DNA of 45,217 nucleotides from Bigelowiella natans CCMP2755 (lineage: Eukaryota > Cercozoa > Chlorarachniophyceae). Each line of letters begins with the position of its first letter. Positions within the stretch are counted from its first letter, which is position 1. Shown in pieces: positions 31,266-42,134 of this stretch. The notes below the pieces were generated by a model, which saw only the letters and a list, made by a program, of their open reading frames with translations, did not search any database and had not been told where the DNA came from. Location of the stretch: contig ADNK01000286.1 of the NCBI GenBank assembly GCA_000320545.1, positions 1 to 45,217 on the forward strand. The letters run 5' to 3'. A program made the translations under genes and the position numbers.

Positions 31266-32083
31266 ATGTTCTCTGATGTAAATTGAAGTACCACATTAAC
31301 TTCGTTTACAATTAAGGCCAAGAAAGTCGACAAACGCGCTTTCCCTCTGGCAGATGCCAAGCTATCAAATACGATAATAGACATTGTCAACCAGGTGCGT
31401 GTAGAGGAATGAGGAAAATAGGCTTAGATTGTAGGCTATTCTCATGGTGGTTCCACTACTTTTTTGGCTATCGGGCTCTCCAAAACTGATAATTGGATAT
31501 GTTTCAAAATCGTATATTCATTTAATCTCAGGCCAACAACTATAAGCAGTTAAAGAAAGGGGCGAACGAGGTGAGTTTGATTGAAAGGCTATATTCGACT
31601 CTGCGATGCCATTTGAATATTATTGATCATTTGTTCCTGGATAGGCAACAAAGGCTCTTAATCGTGGTACTGCAGATCTCATCATTCTTGCCGGTACGGA
31701 CTTCCACAATTATTTATCAATTCTTGAATAACTTTGCTGATGTCCAGCGGATACCGAGCCATTGGCTATTCTTCTTCACCTTCCGCTGTTATGTGAGGAC
31801 AAGGTATACGATGTCTTAAATTGTTGTGTAATGAATCTAAATGTTTGTGTTATTTAGAACGTTCATTATGTATTTGTCCCTTCGAAAGCCGGTTTGGGCC
31901 GTGCTTGTGGTAATAACATCTTCCTTAACAGATAAATTTACCAACTCGATTCCATCAAGATTTTGTTTTCCCTCAGGAGTGTCACGATCCGTTATTGCTT
32001 GCGCAATTTTGGCGAATGACCAGTCACAAATTGCGAATCAAATAAAAGATCTTAAGAACGAGATTGAAAAACTTCTTGTCTAA
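31266..32083 (+). CDS. SNU13: SNU13 / 15.5K L7Ae-family U4 snRNA and box C/D snoRNP protein
   Basis: Seven exons, all in phase, give 130 residues (human 128): 31266-31277, 31317-31394, 31532-31570, 31645-31693, 31748-31803, 31858-31909, 31977-32083 (TAA). The product matches SNU13 along its length: AFPLADAKLSNTIIDIVNQ, ANNYKQLKKGANE, ATKALNRGTADLIILAADTE, PLAILLHLPLLCEDK, VHYVFVPSKAGLGRACGVSR, EIEKLLV. The KKGANE loop and the AADTEP region are the kink-turn RNA-binding elements. SNU13 binds the U4 5' stem-loop and box C/D snoRNAs, starting assembly of both particles. The start is the least certain point: exon 1 gives only MFSD and is followed by a 39-base intron (31278-31316), much shorter than the others; an upstream start is possible. 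Confidence 0.95.
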
Positions 32084-32289
32084 ATTCAATTGACCGAAAT
32101 AGATATCTCTAAGGACAATATGAAAAATAAGCAGGATTGCGGATTAACGTAAAATAATGAACACCTCAACAGCTTCCATACAATTGGTTTCTGTAATGCA
32201 TGAAAAAGCCGAAGTATCGAATTGGATAACCATGGCCGCATAGAATATACGCAATATGTGTATAGTAAGTGTTGGTGTGTGTACACTCT

Positions 32290-33062
32290 AAGCATATTAT
32301 GTAACATTTTTCGAATAGCTAAATGACCTGTGCGCACCGTGCGCTAGTACGAGCGTGCATCGCATGCGAGACGGATGGATGTTTTCATTCAATGGTCGCA
32401 TCGAACAATGATTTAGTTGTGCAAAGTAGCGGCTACGCATGTTACATACAGCGCTCAAATTGTTGTCTATTAATTTGTTTCTGTTGCGTGAATTCGCGGC
32501 GCTACGCACGTGTTGCGATGCAATTCAATGCCTTGTTATAGCGTCTATCGCATGCGTGTACTGTACGACGACTATGTGCCAGGCAACACTAGTACAAATA
32601 AACAAACAAATTGTAGGGACTATGAGTCCACACACGTGTCGTCCACATGAAACCATGCTCAACAATGCGGATACGATCGACACATAAGTACATGCGATGT
32701 AACGACGCAACAGCGCATGCAGCTTAGCGACGAGAACATGCGTGCGTATAGCGTGGGCAGCGTGGACTTCTGTTCCACGCGCTGTGCTCGTGCAGTGCAG
32801 CTAGTGCACCAACTAGATAGGCTAGCCTAGTAGGCTGCGTACGTGCAGCATCAGCACACTCATGATGTAGCTCATTGTCATGCCATAGCCGTCATTTGTT
32901 ATATGCATTATGTAGCATCACCGAAGCTTTTGTACGTTGTGTTGCGTGCACATACATAATTTGACTTTAGCGCACACATACACACACAGGACCTTATGTA
33001 CAGCCGCATGTATAGATATACACATAGAAAAAATGTTATCGTTTTATTGCATCCGTCTCATA
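32290..33062. repeat. CATGC-rich spacer island 6 with inverted repeat core pair
   Basis: Convergent space between SNU13 and the DUF1295 gene. The core is direct at 32368-32490 (GAGACGGATG ... GTGCAAAGTAGCGGC) and its first part is inverted at about 33047-33062 (GCATCCGTCTCATAG), bracketing about 690 bases of CATGC/GCATGC-rich sequence. No exon is seen. Confidence 0.65.
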
Positions 33063-33238
33063 GATCCACAAATTATAAAATGTGTGTACAAACTACGATA
33101 CATGTAGCAAGTGCGCTATGTGTGTATGTATGTATTGCATGAGACATGAGTTCTTGATGGCACGAGTGAAATATTACGATACAGTGGTGAATCCATATAT
33201 TTGTGCTGTCATGTATAATGAAATGCATATAGACATGC

Positions 33239-33240
<2 letters not shown>

Positions 33241-33282
<42 letters not shown>

Positions 33283-33283
33283 G

Positions 33284-33335
<52 letters not shown>
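33241..33335. repeat. (CT)n-(TA)n microsatellite
   Basis: CT repeats about 33241-33276 are followed by TA repeats about 33286-33328, just 3' of the DUF1295 gene. Confidence 0.95.
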
Positions 33336-33336
<1 letters not shown>

Positions 33337-33423
33337 ATTCATAATAGCTTGTATCTAAAATGTGTGTGTGGAGAATTAGTTCACCGCTTCATTTTTAGAA
33401 TTCGCAATAAAGCCAACAATGAT

Positions 33424-34597
33424 CTAAGCCATTGCTGCTGGACTACCCTTTTGATCTCCAGGAAGTATCTGCTCCTTTAATTCGCTGTGTGCATACATTG
33501 GAAACTCACAGCAAAAGAAGCACTTGAACCAGGTGGGAAGTAGCTTATACAGAAATGGGACGAACGGGATCAAAGGTGGCGTCGAAGAGAAGTACTCAAG
33601 AAATTCAGATTTCGATTCTGGAGTCTTCATGAACCGGCTAAGCTTCTTACCCTCCGCAAGAGGAATACCCGAAACAAAGAGTAGGAGGAACATCGTGAAG
33701 ATGGGACTAACAACCGTCCACAGTGCCCAATATTCGTTTTGATCCTGGATAGATGGTACGGCTACAACGAAGGCGCCCCACCAAATCGTGACTTCCCCAA
33801 AATAGTTCGGATGACGCGAGATTGACCATACCCCCACATCGCACACCTTTCCTTTATTTTTCCTGTCTGCTCGAAATGAGTACCTAATTTCAGAAACTAA
33901 TTAACTTTGTTCCTTCTTGACAAACTATTCAATCATGCTTACTTTTGAAGATCTGCAACTACTTGAAATATGGTCCCAAGAGCTACAATAGCAAATCCAA
34001 GGTAGTCCACGGCTCCTAGATCTGGATCACTGCCACTGCCATTGACATAGATTACTGGGGATGCAATAAGGAATACCCATAAAATCTGGAACACCCAAAA
34101 GATGAGAAATTTGCAGGGGTTCTCCCTTGCCTCGTCGAATCTGCCATCGCCTTTCCTGGTAAGGACGCGGAACAAGAGAAATCCTCCCAAGAATGCACGT
34201 GAAATGCAGACTAAAATTGTGAGCACTATTCCGCGCACATTTCCACTTCCATTCAGCACCAACGTCATCACAAAGACGATAATGTAATTCAACCTGATAA
34301 TATCACCCATGAGCGTGTTCTCCACGAGCGATCATATCATACTTCCCCCCTCATATTTCACAAAATTTTAAAACTCATACCAATCTTTAACGCCTATCAT
34401 CTTCATTAAATCAAGCATGAGGTAATCAGTACAGTCAAATAAAAACAAAACAGAAAAATCTGTAATTTCTACCCTCCTGCGAAGTCGTACAAACTCTCGC
34501 TTTTTGTCACAACCGCGACAGCGAAGAACGACAGTTGGATGAAGATCGTCACGAGTAGCGATAACACAAAGTTATCATCATCAATCACGCTAACCAT
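33424..34597 (-). CDS. DUF1295 / steroid 5-alpha-reductase-like membrane protein
   Basis: Three phase-consistent exons on the minus strand: 34597-34473, 34293-33943 and 33883-33424 (TAG); 311 residues. The family's landmarks are present in order: YDFAGGLNYI after a first hydrophobic helix; RAFLGGFLLFRVLTRKGDGRFDEARENP (key part GDGRFDEAR); two further membrane helices; and CDVGVWSISRHPNYFGE, the signature that binds NADPH/substrate in this isoprenylcysteine-methyltransferase-like superfamily. Several hydrophobic segments make it a multi-pass, probably ER or plastid-envelope, protein. It likely reduces or methylates a lipid substrate, which is not known. It ends with a basic/acidic tail. Its ATG overlaps the ATG of the gene on the other strand. 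Confidence 0.9.
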
Positions 34598-36153
34598 GGT
34601 GTCACAGCAGCGGTCGAGTTCCAGAGCCTACGAGTACGTAATTGTGTTTTTCTTTTCTTTTTCTCTCTTGCTATTCCAAGATTTAAAAAAAAGATTGTTA
34701 TGTCGTAGCTCAGAACACAAGGAGATTTTATAGAGATTCAAGCCCGCTCATCGACTACCAAATTCATGGTGTCAGAACACTTCTGGGAAATGTCGAAAAG
34801 GGAAGCCGGACGCAACGTATGAATTCACTATGAAATCAAGGAACGACAAAAGAAACATCAACACCCGAATACATCACGTTCCTCATACTGCGACTAGGAA
34901 CCATTCTCAAATTTCACACATCGAGTTGCACTCTTGAGAGAAAGTAGAGAGAAAGTGCAATGCATCTAGTAAAAAAGACATAAAAAAGAGACAAATTTGG
35001 GTGAGAATGCACGTGATTTGTACAGGTGGCAGTTTCATCCTAGCTTGTATCGCAGAAAGATCGAAAAAAACGTGGGTTGTCTACCCCAACCATAGGCATC
35101 CTGACCTATTATTGTGAATATATTCAATGAGGGGGAAGCTCGACAGTGCTGCCTGAAGATATTATACGCTCTGAATACTTGCGAGCGCAATTAAACCAGC
35201 ATGGGCTGCCAGCCTTCAAAACCAAGTATTAATCAGATATTCGGAAGCAGTTAATTTCCCTTTCGTGAAGTGTCACAGAACGCACAATTCGCATGTTTCT
35301 TTTGTATAGAATGGGAATCCTCTTGTTCGGCTAAATCAAACGGGCTTAGTTTTCATTTATCGAATACTTACCGTATACTTCTTGCCGAAACTTTTATCGA
35401 TCACAAATTCACACATGTTTCGATGACAATACAGGAGCAACTCCCATATCTGACTTCAAGACTGGAAAAAAAATAAGTTCCTCCAAAATCTCAAGAAAAC
35501 CTAGCAACAATAGTAAAAGGGTATATTGATTAAAAAAATTACACTCCCAATATTTTTTAGATATCAATATGAAAATGTGTTTGTCACATACCGAACCGAG
35601 GCGGACCCAACAGATTATCGCATCAAAATCCGAGCATTGATACCGCTGCATTGAATAGCTGTTTCATTATTAAAAACCATGAATAACACGGCTATGTTTG
35701 TTCTTGTTGCCCCTTGATTACATCTTTCCCCCTCCACAGGTCGTGGGAGGTGAATTCTTCACCAAAACAAAGAAAAGCCAGGGTGGTAGCAAACCCACCT
35801 CTGGGGCGGCAAGTCCCTCAATAAAAGTGACTCAACCACGTCACCAAGAATCAGCACCAGCACCAACAATATCTCGGCCTGCTGTTGAAGAAGATGCCAT
35901 GATGATGGAAGACATCGATGATGACGTATCAGAGATAGATTTTAATGAACAAAGAAGCTCTGGACAGTCCCGAGCGGCTAAATCGGAAAAAAGATCGAAT
36001 TCCTCTGCAGTTTCTCCAAATCATATCAACCTTGGTCCGGCAAATCTTTTCGATAGAAACTTCGATGCGGAGTCTAAAAATGCAGAGTTCTTCTTGCAGT
36101 ATACGAAGAACCGATTAGGTCCCGCGCAGGAATTGGAACGCCCCGGACGGTAG
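34596..36153 (+). CDS. Unidentified multi-exon gene, head to head with the DUF1295 gene
   Basis: The last three exons join in phase: 35310-35372, 35435-35520 and 35740-36153 (TAG). They give a Ser/Lys-rich stretch (KISSSKISRKPSNNSKR), an acidic patch (MMMEDIDDDVSEIDF) and a conserved-looking end (NLFDRNFDAESKNAEFFLQY). The probable first exons are 34596-34637 (MVSQQRSSSRAYEY) and 34709-34816 (LRTQGDFIEIQARSSTTKFM...). Between them a coding-like piece near 35154-35225 (LPEDIIRSEYLRAQLNQHG) fits no phase I could find, so the middle is unresolved. I do not recognise the family; the C-terminal half looks disordered. An in-frame ATG at 34539 would extend the protein antisense into DUF1295 exon 1. 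Confidence 0.45.
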
Positions 36154-36229
36154 ACGGTAGTGCATCGATATTAAGTGCATTGCAGGCGAATGAACAGGTG
36201 CGAAAGTCAACGAAGCATCGTTTTGCGTT

Positions 36230-37350
36230 GCTATTGACTTTGCTTTGGAAAATTTATAGATCGATATTGAAATGAGTTATTGTGTGTTGAAAATGTTAAT
36301 CGCATGCGCGGTGGCGTGCGGGCTGGTGATAATGTATGGCGGCTAGTACTTGCGGCTCTCACGATGCGACAGCAGCACAGCCAGCACCGCGAGGCATCGA
36401 AACCCATTTCAGATGTGATACATTGCATGAAAGTGTGTTGCAATGTGTGCACAACGCGCGCACGCAAGCGCGCTACGATACGATGATGAGACGGATGCAA
36501 TGAACAAATCGAATTTGTTCAATTGTCACCCATGCAATGTGGCTGTGTAATGAAGCAGCGACTGCAGTGCTCATGCTGAATCCATTTGTCTCTGTCATTG
36601 TGGACTTTATACATTCAAATGAAGCATCGACATTATTCTTTCGTCGATGTCGCGCATGACGTACGCGCAGCCAGTGTTTCTGTTTGGCCAGCTCAGCTGC
36701 AGGCAATCGCATTTTCTGCATTGCTTTTTCGATTCACGATGTTGCTCAGTTGGTTTCGAAGTCTGCGTTGGCACGTGCAGAATGTTGTGGGCATTACATG
36801 ATGCACTCAGAGGACGTGATCCGTGTTGTCGATGATGTTGCATTGATTCATCTCCAGTGATTTGATTGCATGTTGGGTGTGAAACCCAGTCTCTTCATGT
36901 GATGAGCAGCTCTGCTGGTGTCAGTCAGCCATTCTAGCATTCATCGTGGAAATTAGCGCAGACAGCTTGATGTTGTGGACTGCAAGGTGTGCGACATCAC
37001 AGCACCATATGTAGGTGCACATCTGTCTGGCATCGCACCGTTGCTAGCCGCCGCTTTGCACAGCTACATTGGGATGATAACTGAAAGAATGTGATGATTT
37101 CATCATCCATTTGTCTCACATCTGGCACCATGCTCTATCACTGCACCTGGCATGCCATGACTGAGCGCATCATCGCGCCACAAATGCACTAATTGCTTGT
37201 TGTGAAAACTTATAAACTGTTGAGTAGCAACGTCATGAGATACCAAGTGAATTAACAATACTGGGCAGCGAACGAGCATGCTTGGCATGAAGCTAGCAGT
37301 AGTGGCGATAGATTTGTGAAAACTGATGCACAAAGTTAAGCCACGCAGAT
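36230..37350. repeat. CATGC-rich spacer island 7 flanked by an inverted core pair
   Basis: Convergent space between the unidentified + gene and the deoxyhypusine hydroxylase gene. The core is direct at 36488-36600 (GAGACGGATGCAATG...) and inverted at 37047-37120 (GCCGCCGCTTTGCAC ... CATTTGTCTCAC), so about 630 bases are bracketed by inverted copies, like a transposon or foldback unit. It shares GTCGATGATGTTGCA with island 2 (7628 and 36828 areas). No exon is seen. Confidence 0.65.
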
Positions 37351-37473
37351 GCCAATTCTGGGTGATAGTTACTGCGGGATGGAATACTTGTGTATACGCA
37401 GTGAAATACATCAATTTTGCCCTATTTCATCTAAATACCTGACAGGTAGACATGTTAAGTAAGAAAGATTCGC

Positions 37474-38559
37474 TTAGTGCAAGAAGTCTGAGTTTGTTCT
37501 GAAATATGTCCACGAAATGCAGCATCGTTGTTATTTAAGGGAAAAGGATATCGTTATCGATGTGAATTTTCTACATGTCAAGTGCAACTTCGCAGCTCTC
37601 CCGAACCTTTGGATGGGAAAAAAAAATGCTAAATATGTGCGAGTGACAGATAATCATGTGGCAAATAATCTACCACGAATAAAATGGAAAAAAAAAAGAA
37701 TTATTGAGTATTTTAACTAAAGAGACTATGAAATAAGAAGAGAAGCACCAATACTATCGCGTAATCACCAAAACTTCAAAACAAAACATGGCTGAGAATC
37801 ATCTTTTTTTTTTTGTAGTCATAGTCTCCGCTTCCATTTCGTTCTCTTTGTCTTGCTATCTTCTCCTCCTCCTCCTCCACTTCCTTCTCTTTATTATCTT
37901 TCTTTCTCACAGTATAAGAGTTCTCCCTTTCCTCTCTTTCATTGCCCTTCTCATCAATATTACCAAGGGGTTTGGATGCGAGAGATATTGTTGAAGTACG
38001 GTCTTACACTCAGACGTCAAAATTGCGCCGAGCGCCTCCGCAGCCTTGTGATAATTGTTGCACGTCATGTAATCCCCATTAAAAAACAACAACAACAACA
38101 ACAACTAACCCTATATTCCTCATACATTACATTCGTACTATAAAGAGATGTCAGCTAGAATATACCCTACTTTCCCTGTGCGTCTCAGATGTGCATGAAT
38201 GATGCAGTGACGTAACGACCTACCTCGTGGCGAACCATTGCATGTTCCCCTTCGTCTTGGAGCCGCTCTCGGAGATAACTCACGGCAGATTCACAAGCCA
38301 TTTGCCCCAGGACAAATGCCAGCTCATGCCGCAATACCTAATAACACCACGATTGGACCAATGTTGTTGCAAAGTTGTTGTTAGCATCCTGTTCAAGCTA
38401 TGTGCTAGCAGCAGGGTGCCAGCAACAGGCACCGTCCCCTTTTCAACCACTAAACAGAACGAGGCAAAATCCCTTCAAAATAGGTTCCGTATAATATTGA
38501 AATGATGGATACTCAGATATAGAAAGTTATGCTTTTTTGCTTGGCACAAATATATTATA

Positions 38560-38630
<71 letters not shown>

Positions 38631-38841
38631 CATGCATCACACTATTGTGGAGTGTGTCCCATCATACATAGGAGAATTTACAGATCATACTAAAAAAATA
38701 GGAATCTTAGTGTGAAATCGTCTTTCGATTTCCTTCTCACCGCATTTTTGTCTTGAAAGCCCTTGGGCCAACGCAACGCAGGTACAGTTTCTTCCCCAAT
38801 CTGTTTATTGCCCCGCATACCCCCCTCCTCCCCCCTCCCCT

Positions 38842-38891
<50 letters not shown>

Positions 38892-40510
38892 GGGGGAGCA
38901 GAGAGGGAGGGAGAAGCAGGCACGAGACAAAAGCATTTTGAGCATAAAGTACGTGCTAGTCTTTAGTCTTTACCTCGTATGTGACGTCTAGAAAATAATA
39001 ATAATTGTCCTTCTTCTTTTGTAATATTCTTTCTAACTTACCTCTGAGCGAGAACATGGCTTTATAACGCTCAAAAAGTGAGAGGGATTTGTCGAGGAGG
39101 CGCTCCCCCAACCTATCTACAGCTACTGTCGTTGCTTTCACCGCCGAGGAGGAGGAGGACAGAGGGGGAGCCGGGTCTATGGAAATATACCTTCAAAAAT
39201 ATAGACTTGAGGTTCTGGGTTGTAGCAGTAAACCCCTCATTTATTTCCTCATCCCTTCTTTCTGCCCCCCCTCTACATTATGCATAAGATAGGTATTTCT
39301 ACATGCTTCCACCTTTGTCGAGAAGGGGCGGACGATTGATCAATACCATCCTGCTCCCGCTGTTCTCTCAGCCATGCCAAGCCTTGGTGAAGAGAGAGAA
39401 CGACAATTAACCAATGGATTCGAGATGGTTGACGAGCAAAGCTATAAGGCAGCATTGGGACATGTGTTAATAATATGACATGTGAAATGGAACAGAGGAT
39501 GATGATGATGACGATGATGAAGAAGATATATTATTTACGGGAAAGGGCAAGCTTGCAAGTGTCAGAGACTTCCACAGGAGAATTCGCGTCTGCGTGTAGC
39601 AATATCAAAGAAATTTGTTATCCCAGCTCTGACTGTTAATCCCAGCGGGAAATACGCTCGAAAGAGTTAAATTGATGATAGCAACTTGTGCAGCGTGGAT
39701 ATGATGTCCCGCCCTTACAACCATCTCAAGGGAACTCTATTAATGTGTTGAAGCAGAAAGAAAATTGAGAGCGAGGATAATATCATCACCAGTGTATACT
39801 TTCAGAATACTTTCCGACAGAGGATCACCAATAGCTCCGAGGGCCTGTATAAATAAAAATGTTCGTTGTTGTTGTTGATGATGATGATGATGTTTTTCAG
39901 TTGTAATGATTAGCTCATCCGACACATAAGAGGTCAACCTCAGCGGCCTCGTGTCTCACGATAGGATGCTCTTCTGTGCAATTCAAAATCGATACCAAGA
40001 AAGGAATCTGTTGCACATATATGTTGAAGAAGAAAGCTCTACTTAAAAATCCATCAATGCTTGAGAAGTGTAGTAGCCATAGGAAAAGGTAGTTGCCTTA
40101 TCGGATGGATCTATTTTCGAAGTTATAACTACCGATTTCTTGTGCTGCATTTGTCCTAGTAGATACGCTACCTCATGGCGAAGGAGGACCGATTTAGAAC
40201 TAAAACCCGAGAGTTAAGAGTCATATAAGAGTATACATTCCGTCCAAAAATTCGAATGTATATTCAGACTTTTTCCAGATAAAACAGTTCCATTAACACT
40301 GTGGTGGCAAATAACCGGATTCCTGTTTTCATTTCCTGGATGGCTTTTTCGTTCCCCTGAGCCCCTTTACTTCGAAGCTCAAAAAGATGTTGCATTCTCC
40401 GTGCAATTGGAACGCGATCGTTGAATAATTCATCAGCGAGCTCGTCGCCGTGTGGAGACTATCATGTCATTATGCATAGAATGTCAGACGTATATTGAGA
40501 GGGGGAGAGG

Positions 40511-40572
<62 letters not shown>

Positions 40573-40696
40573 CATTCAACCATATATGAACTAAGGGATT
40601 GCTTACCCGCTTCAAAATTTCCGCTGAAGTCGTTAACAATACAATGGAAAGCAAGTTGGCGAGGCGGAGGACCTGGCAGACCATGTGCAGTCCCAT
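37474..40696 (-). CDS. DOHH: Deoxyhypusine hydroxylase (HEAT-repeat di-iron enzyme)
   Basis: Thirteen exons on the minus strand: 40696-40607, 40458-40316, 40199-40133, 40007-39939, 39844-39790, 39589-39539, 39382-39313, 39190-39042, 38790-38741, 38337-38224, 38044-37964, 37606-37575 and 37498-37474; 331 residues, all in phase. DOHH hydroxylates deoxyhypusine on eIF5A, completing hypusine. The four metal-binding His-Glu motifs are present: LLRHEVAYLLGQMQ, PIVRHEAAEALGAIGDP, VLRHELAFVLGQM, MVRHEAAEALGAI. Other family blocks are NSPVEVSDTCKLAL, SIDPAPP, SLFERYKAMFSLR and VRESCEVALDM. The first exon is hydrophobic and unlike other DOHH starts, the exon 9 acceptor leaves a small deletion, and the last 25-nt exon is tentative. 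Introns contain CT/AC, GA and poly-G arrays. Confidence 0.9.
37607..37963 (-). other. Long DOHH intron with pyrimidine-rich sequence
   Basis: 357-base intron between exons 38044-37964 and 37606-37575. The + strand reads CT/T-rich (37805-37920). Open frames across it on both strands show no family resemblance. Confidence 0.5.
38561..38896. repeat. Microsatellites in DOHH introns
   Basis: (CT)n about 38562-38591 and (AC)n about 38595-38629 lie between the exons at 38741-38790 and 38224-38337. (GA)n about 38843-38880 and a run of about 16 G (38881-38896) lie in the next intron upstream. Confidence 0.9.
40500..40572. repeat. (GA)n microsatellite in first DOHH intron
   Basis: GA repeats of about 55 bases preceded by GGGGGAGAGGGGGAG, between exons 40696-40607 and 40458-40316. 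Confidence 0.9.
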
Positions 40697-41270
40697 TTAA
40701 TATCTAGCACGTGTGCGCTCACGTAAAGAGCGAGGGTAATTTGGGAGATTTCCAGTCAGAAACGGCGGTAAAAATTGGATGGAGGCCTCATAATTATCAT
40801 AGGTGGGTGCCGTGCGGTGCGGTGCGGGTGGATGTGCGCAGAGCCATCGGCGAATCAATTGGGAGAGAAAGAAGGCAGATCAAGTAGGCCACTAATCAGA
40901 GGTCATTTTCCCTATGCGTCAACCAATATCTGCTTTGTTACACAATTCCCAATAAGAGTCCCGGAGATTGGCGAGAGACGCAGGTCAGAATATCCTGTTT
41001 AATTGCTTGAATTATTTAGTGTGTCATCAATGAATCTAGGAATTTCCCACTGGATCTAGAGTCTAGATCTACGTGTGGAAAGATGTTTCTTATTTTTTAG
41101 TTTGTAGTTTATGGTGTAATTTCCTAAAATACAACAAGAAGATACGATGTGTTGCAATAGCTGGTATACCCCCAAACCGGAATCCAGAAGGAGGATCGCA
41201 GCTCGCGCACCCCAACAATCCAAGTTACCTGTTGAAAGACTGTTAGCTTTCTCCTCCTCTCGCTACCGCA
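40697..41270. promoter_or_regulatory. Divergent region between DOHH and MAPEG genes
   Basis: 574 bases between the two ATGs. It contains a tandem GTGCGGTGCGGTGCGGGTG motif (about 40811-40830) and TCTAGA words near 41055-41070. No coding sequence or CATGC island is seen. Confidence 0.45.
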
Positions 41271-42128
41271 ATGGGAACTGACAATGGAACCAAGGATGCG
41301 AAAACGCCTCTTCTCCCCAAAGATCTTCCGGTAAAGCCAGATGGAATGCCTCTGATGAAGGAGGAGGATAAGACAGGGTCTATTATGAAACCAATTGCAT
41401 TCACAATCATATCCCTAGCAATCGGTTTTGGAATTGCATACGCCATTTATGCTTTTGGGGCTACAGAATTCTACATGAAGAAGATATCCACAGTTGCAGA
41501 GGCGGAAACGTATTGGCTGTACCTTGCATTAGTGCTATTCGGTCGGATGGTAACTTTCGTGAATTTGTACCCTGCAGCTGTGTGGAAGTCAAGAATTATG
41601 TTTCCGAAAAGTGGCAATCTACGTTCGAATCCGTTTATCTACCGTATGATTGGTGAGGATGCTGCCAAGAATGTTATTATTTTCGAAGGCGATGGAGATA
41701 TCGGTGCCTACAACCGAGCAAACCGCTCGATCCATCACATGGTCGAAAATTTCGGATGTTTCGTAGCTGGACTATTTCTTGTCGGCCTCGTATGTAAGTT
41801 TCCTGATAAATGTCAGATATTTGATGAGTTTAATTCGAGAAAAAATGTCAAGCAATGCAAAACACCCTTTCGCGATAGACAGAGGAAAAACATGAATTGC
41901 AAAATTTGTAGTGGAGAAAGTTCTAACTCTTCTTCTCTTTTAATCTCAGTTCCGTTCCCAACGTTCATGCTGGTTTGCTTGTTCTCCGTGGGACGCATTG
42001 CACACCAGGTGGGGTACACCACAGGATACGGAGGCCATGGTTTGGGCTTCGCCCTTGCTGCAATCGCTGACAATGTGTTGCAGGGACTTGCATTAATCGT
42101 TGCTTTGAAATGTCTTGTATATGTTTGA
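41271..42128 (+). CDS. MAPEG-family membrane protein (microsomal GST-like)
   Basis: Two exons, 41271-41793 and 41950-42128 (TGA), joined t|tt in phase, give 233 residues. The donor is a perfect GTAAGT. After a hydrophilic start (LLPKDLPVKPDGMPLMKEED) come four hydrophobic helices. The MAPEG signature is seen in NRSIHHMVENFGCFVAGLFL (the conserved R/H-N-x-x-E helix with Glu) and in SVGRIAHQVGYTTGYGGHG (family R-x-x-H/Y-x-x-x-Y-x-x-G pattern). MAPEG proteins are ER or envelope trimers using glutathione for conjugation, peroxide reduction or leukotriene/prostaglandin-type synthesis; the substrate here is unknown. The 156-base intron is free of stops in frame, so an unspliced transcript would encode a 285-residue variant with a Cys/Lys-rich insert. 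Confidence 0.9.
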   Translation: MGTDNGTKDAKTPLLPKDLPVKPDGMPLMKEEDKTGSIMKPIAFTIISLAIGFGIAYAIYAFGATEFYMKKISTVAEAETYWLYLALVLFGRMVTFVNLYPAAVWKSRIMFPKSGNLRSNPFIYRMIGEDAAKNVIIFEGDGDIGAYNRANRSIHHMVENFGCFVAGLFLVGLVCKFPDKCQIFDEFNSRKNVKQCKTPFRDRQRKNMNCKICSGESSNSSSLLISVPFPTFMLVCLFSVGRIAHQVGYTTGYGGHGLGFALAAIADNVLQGLALIVALKCLVYV

Positions 42129-42134
42129 TGATGT

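Noticed and set aside
41271-42128. Unspliced 285-residue MAPEG protein as the main product
   Set aside because: The insert breaks the family alignment and is bounded by GTAAGT and a pyrimidine-rich AG acceptor; the spliced 233-residue form fits MAPEG. Retention is kept only as a finding.
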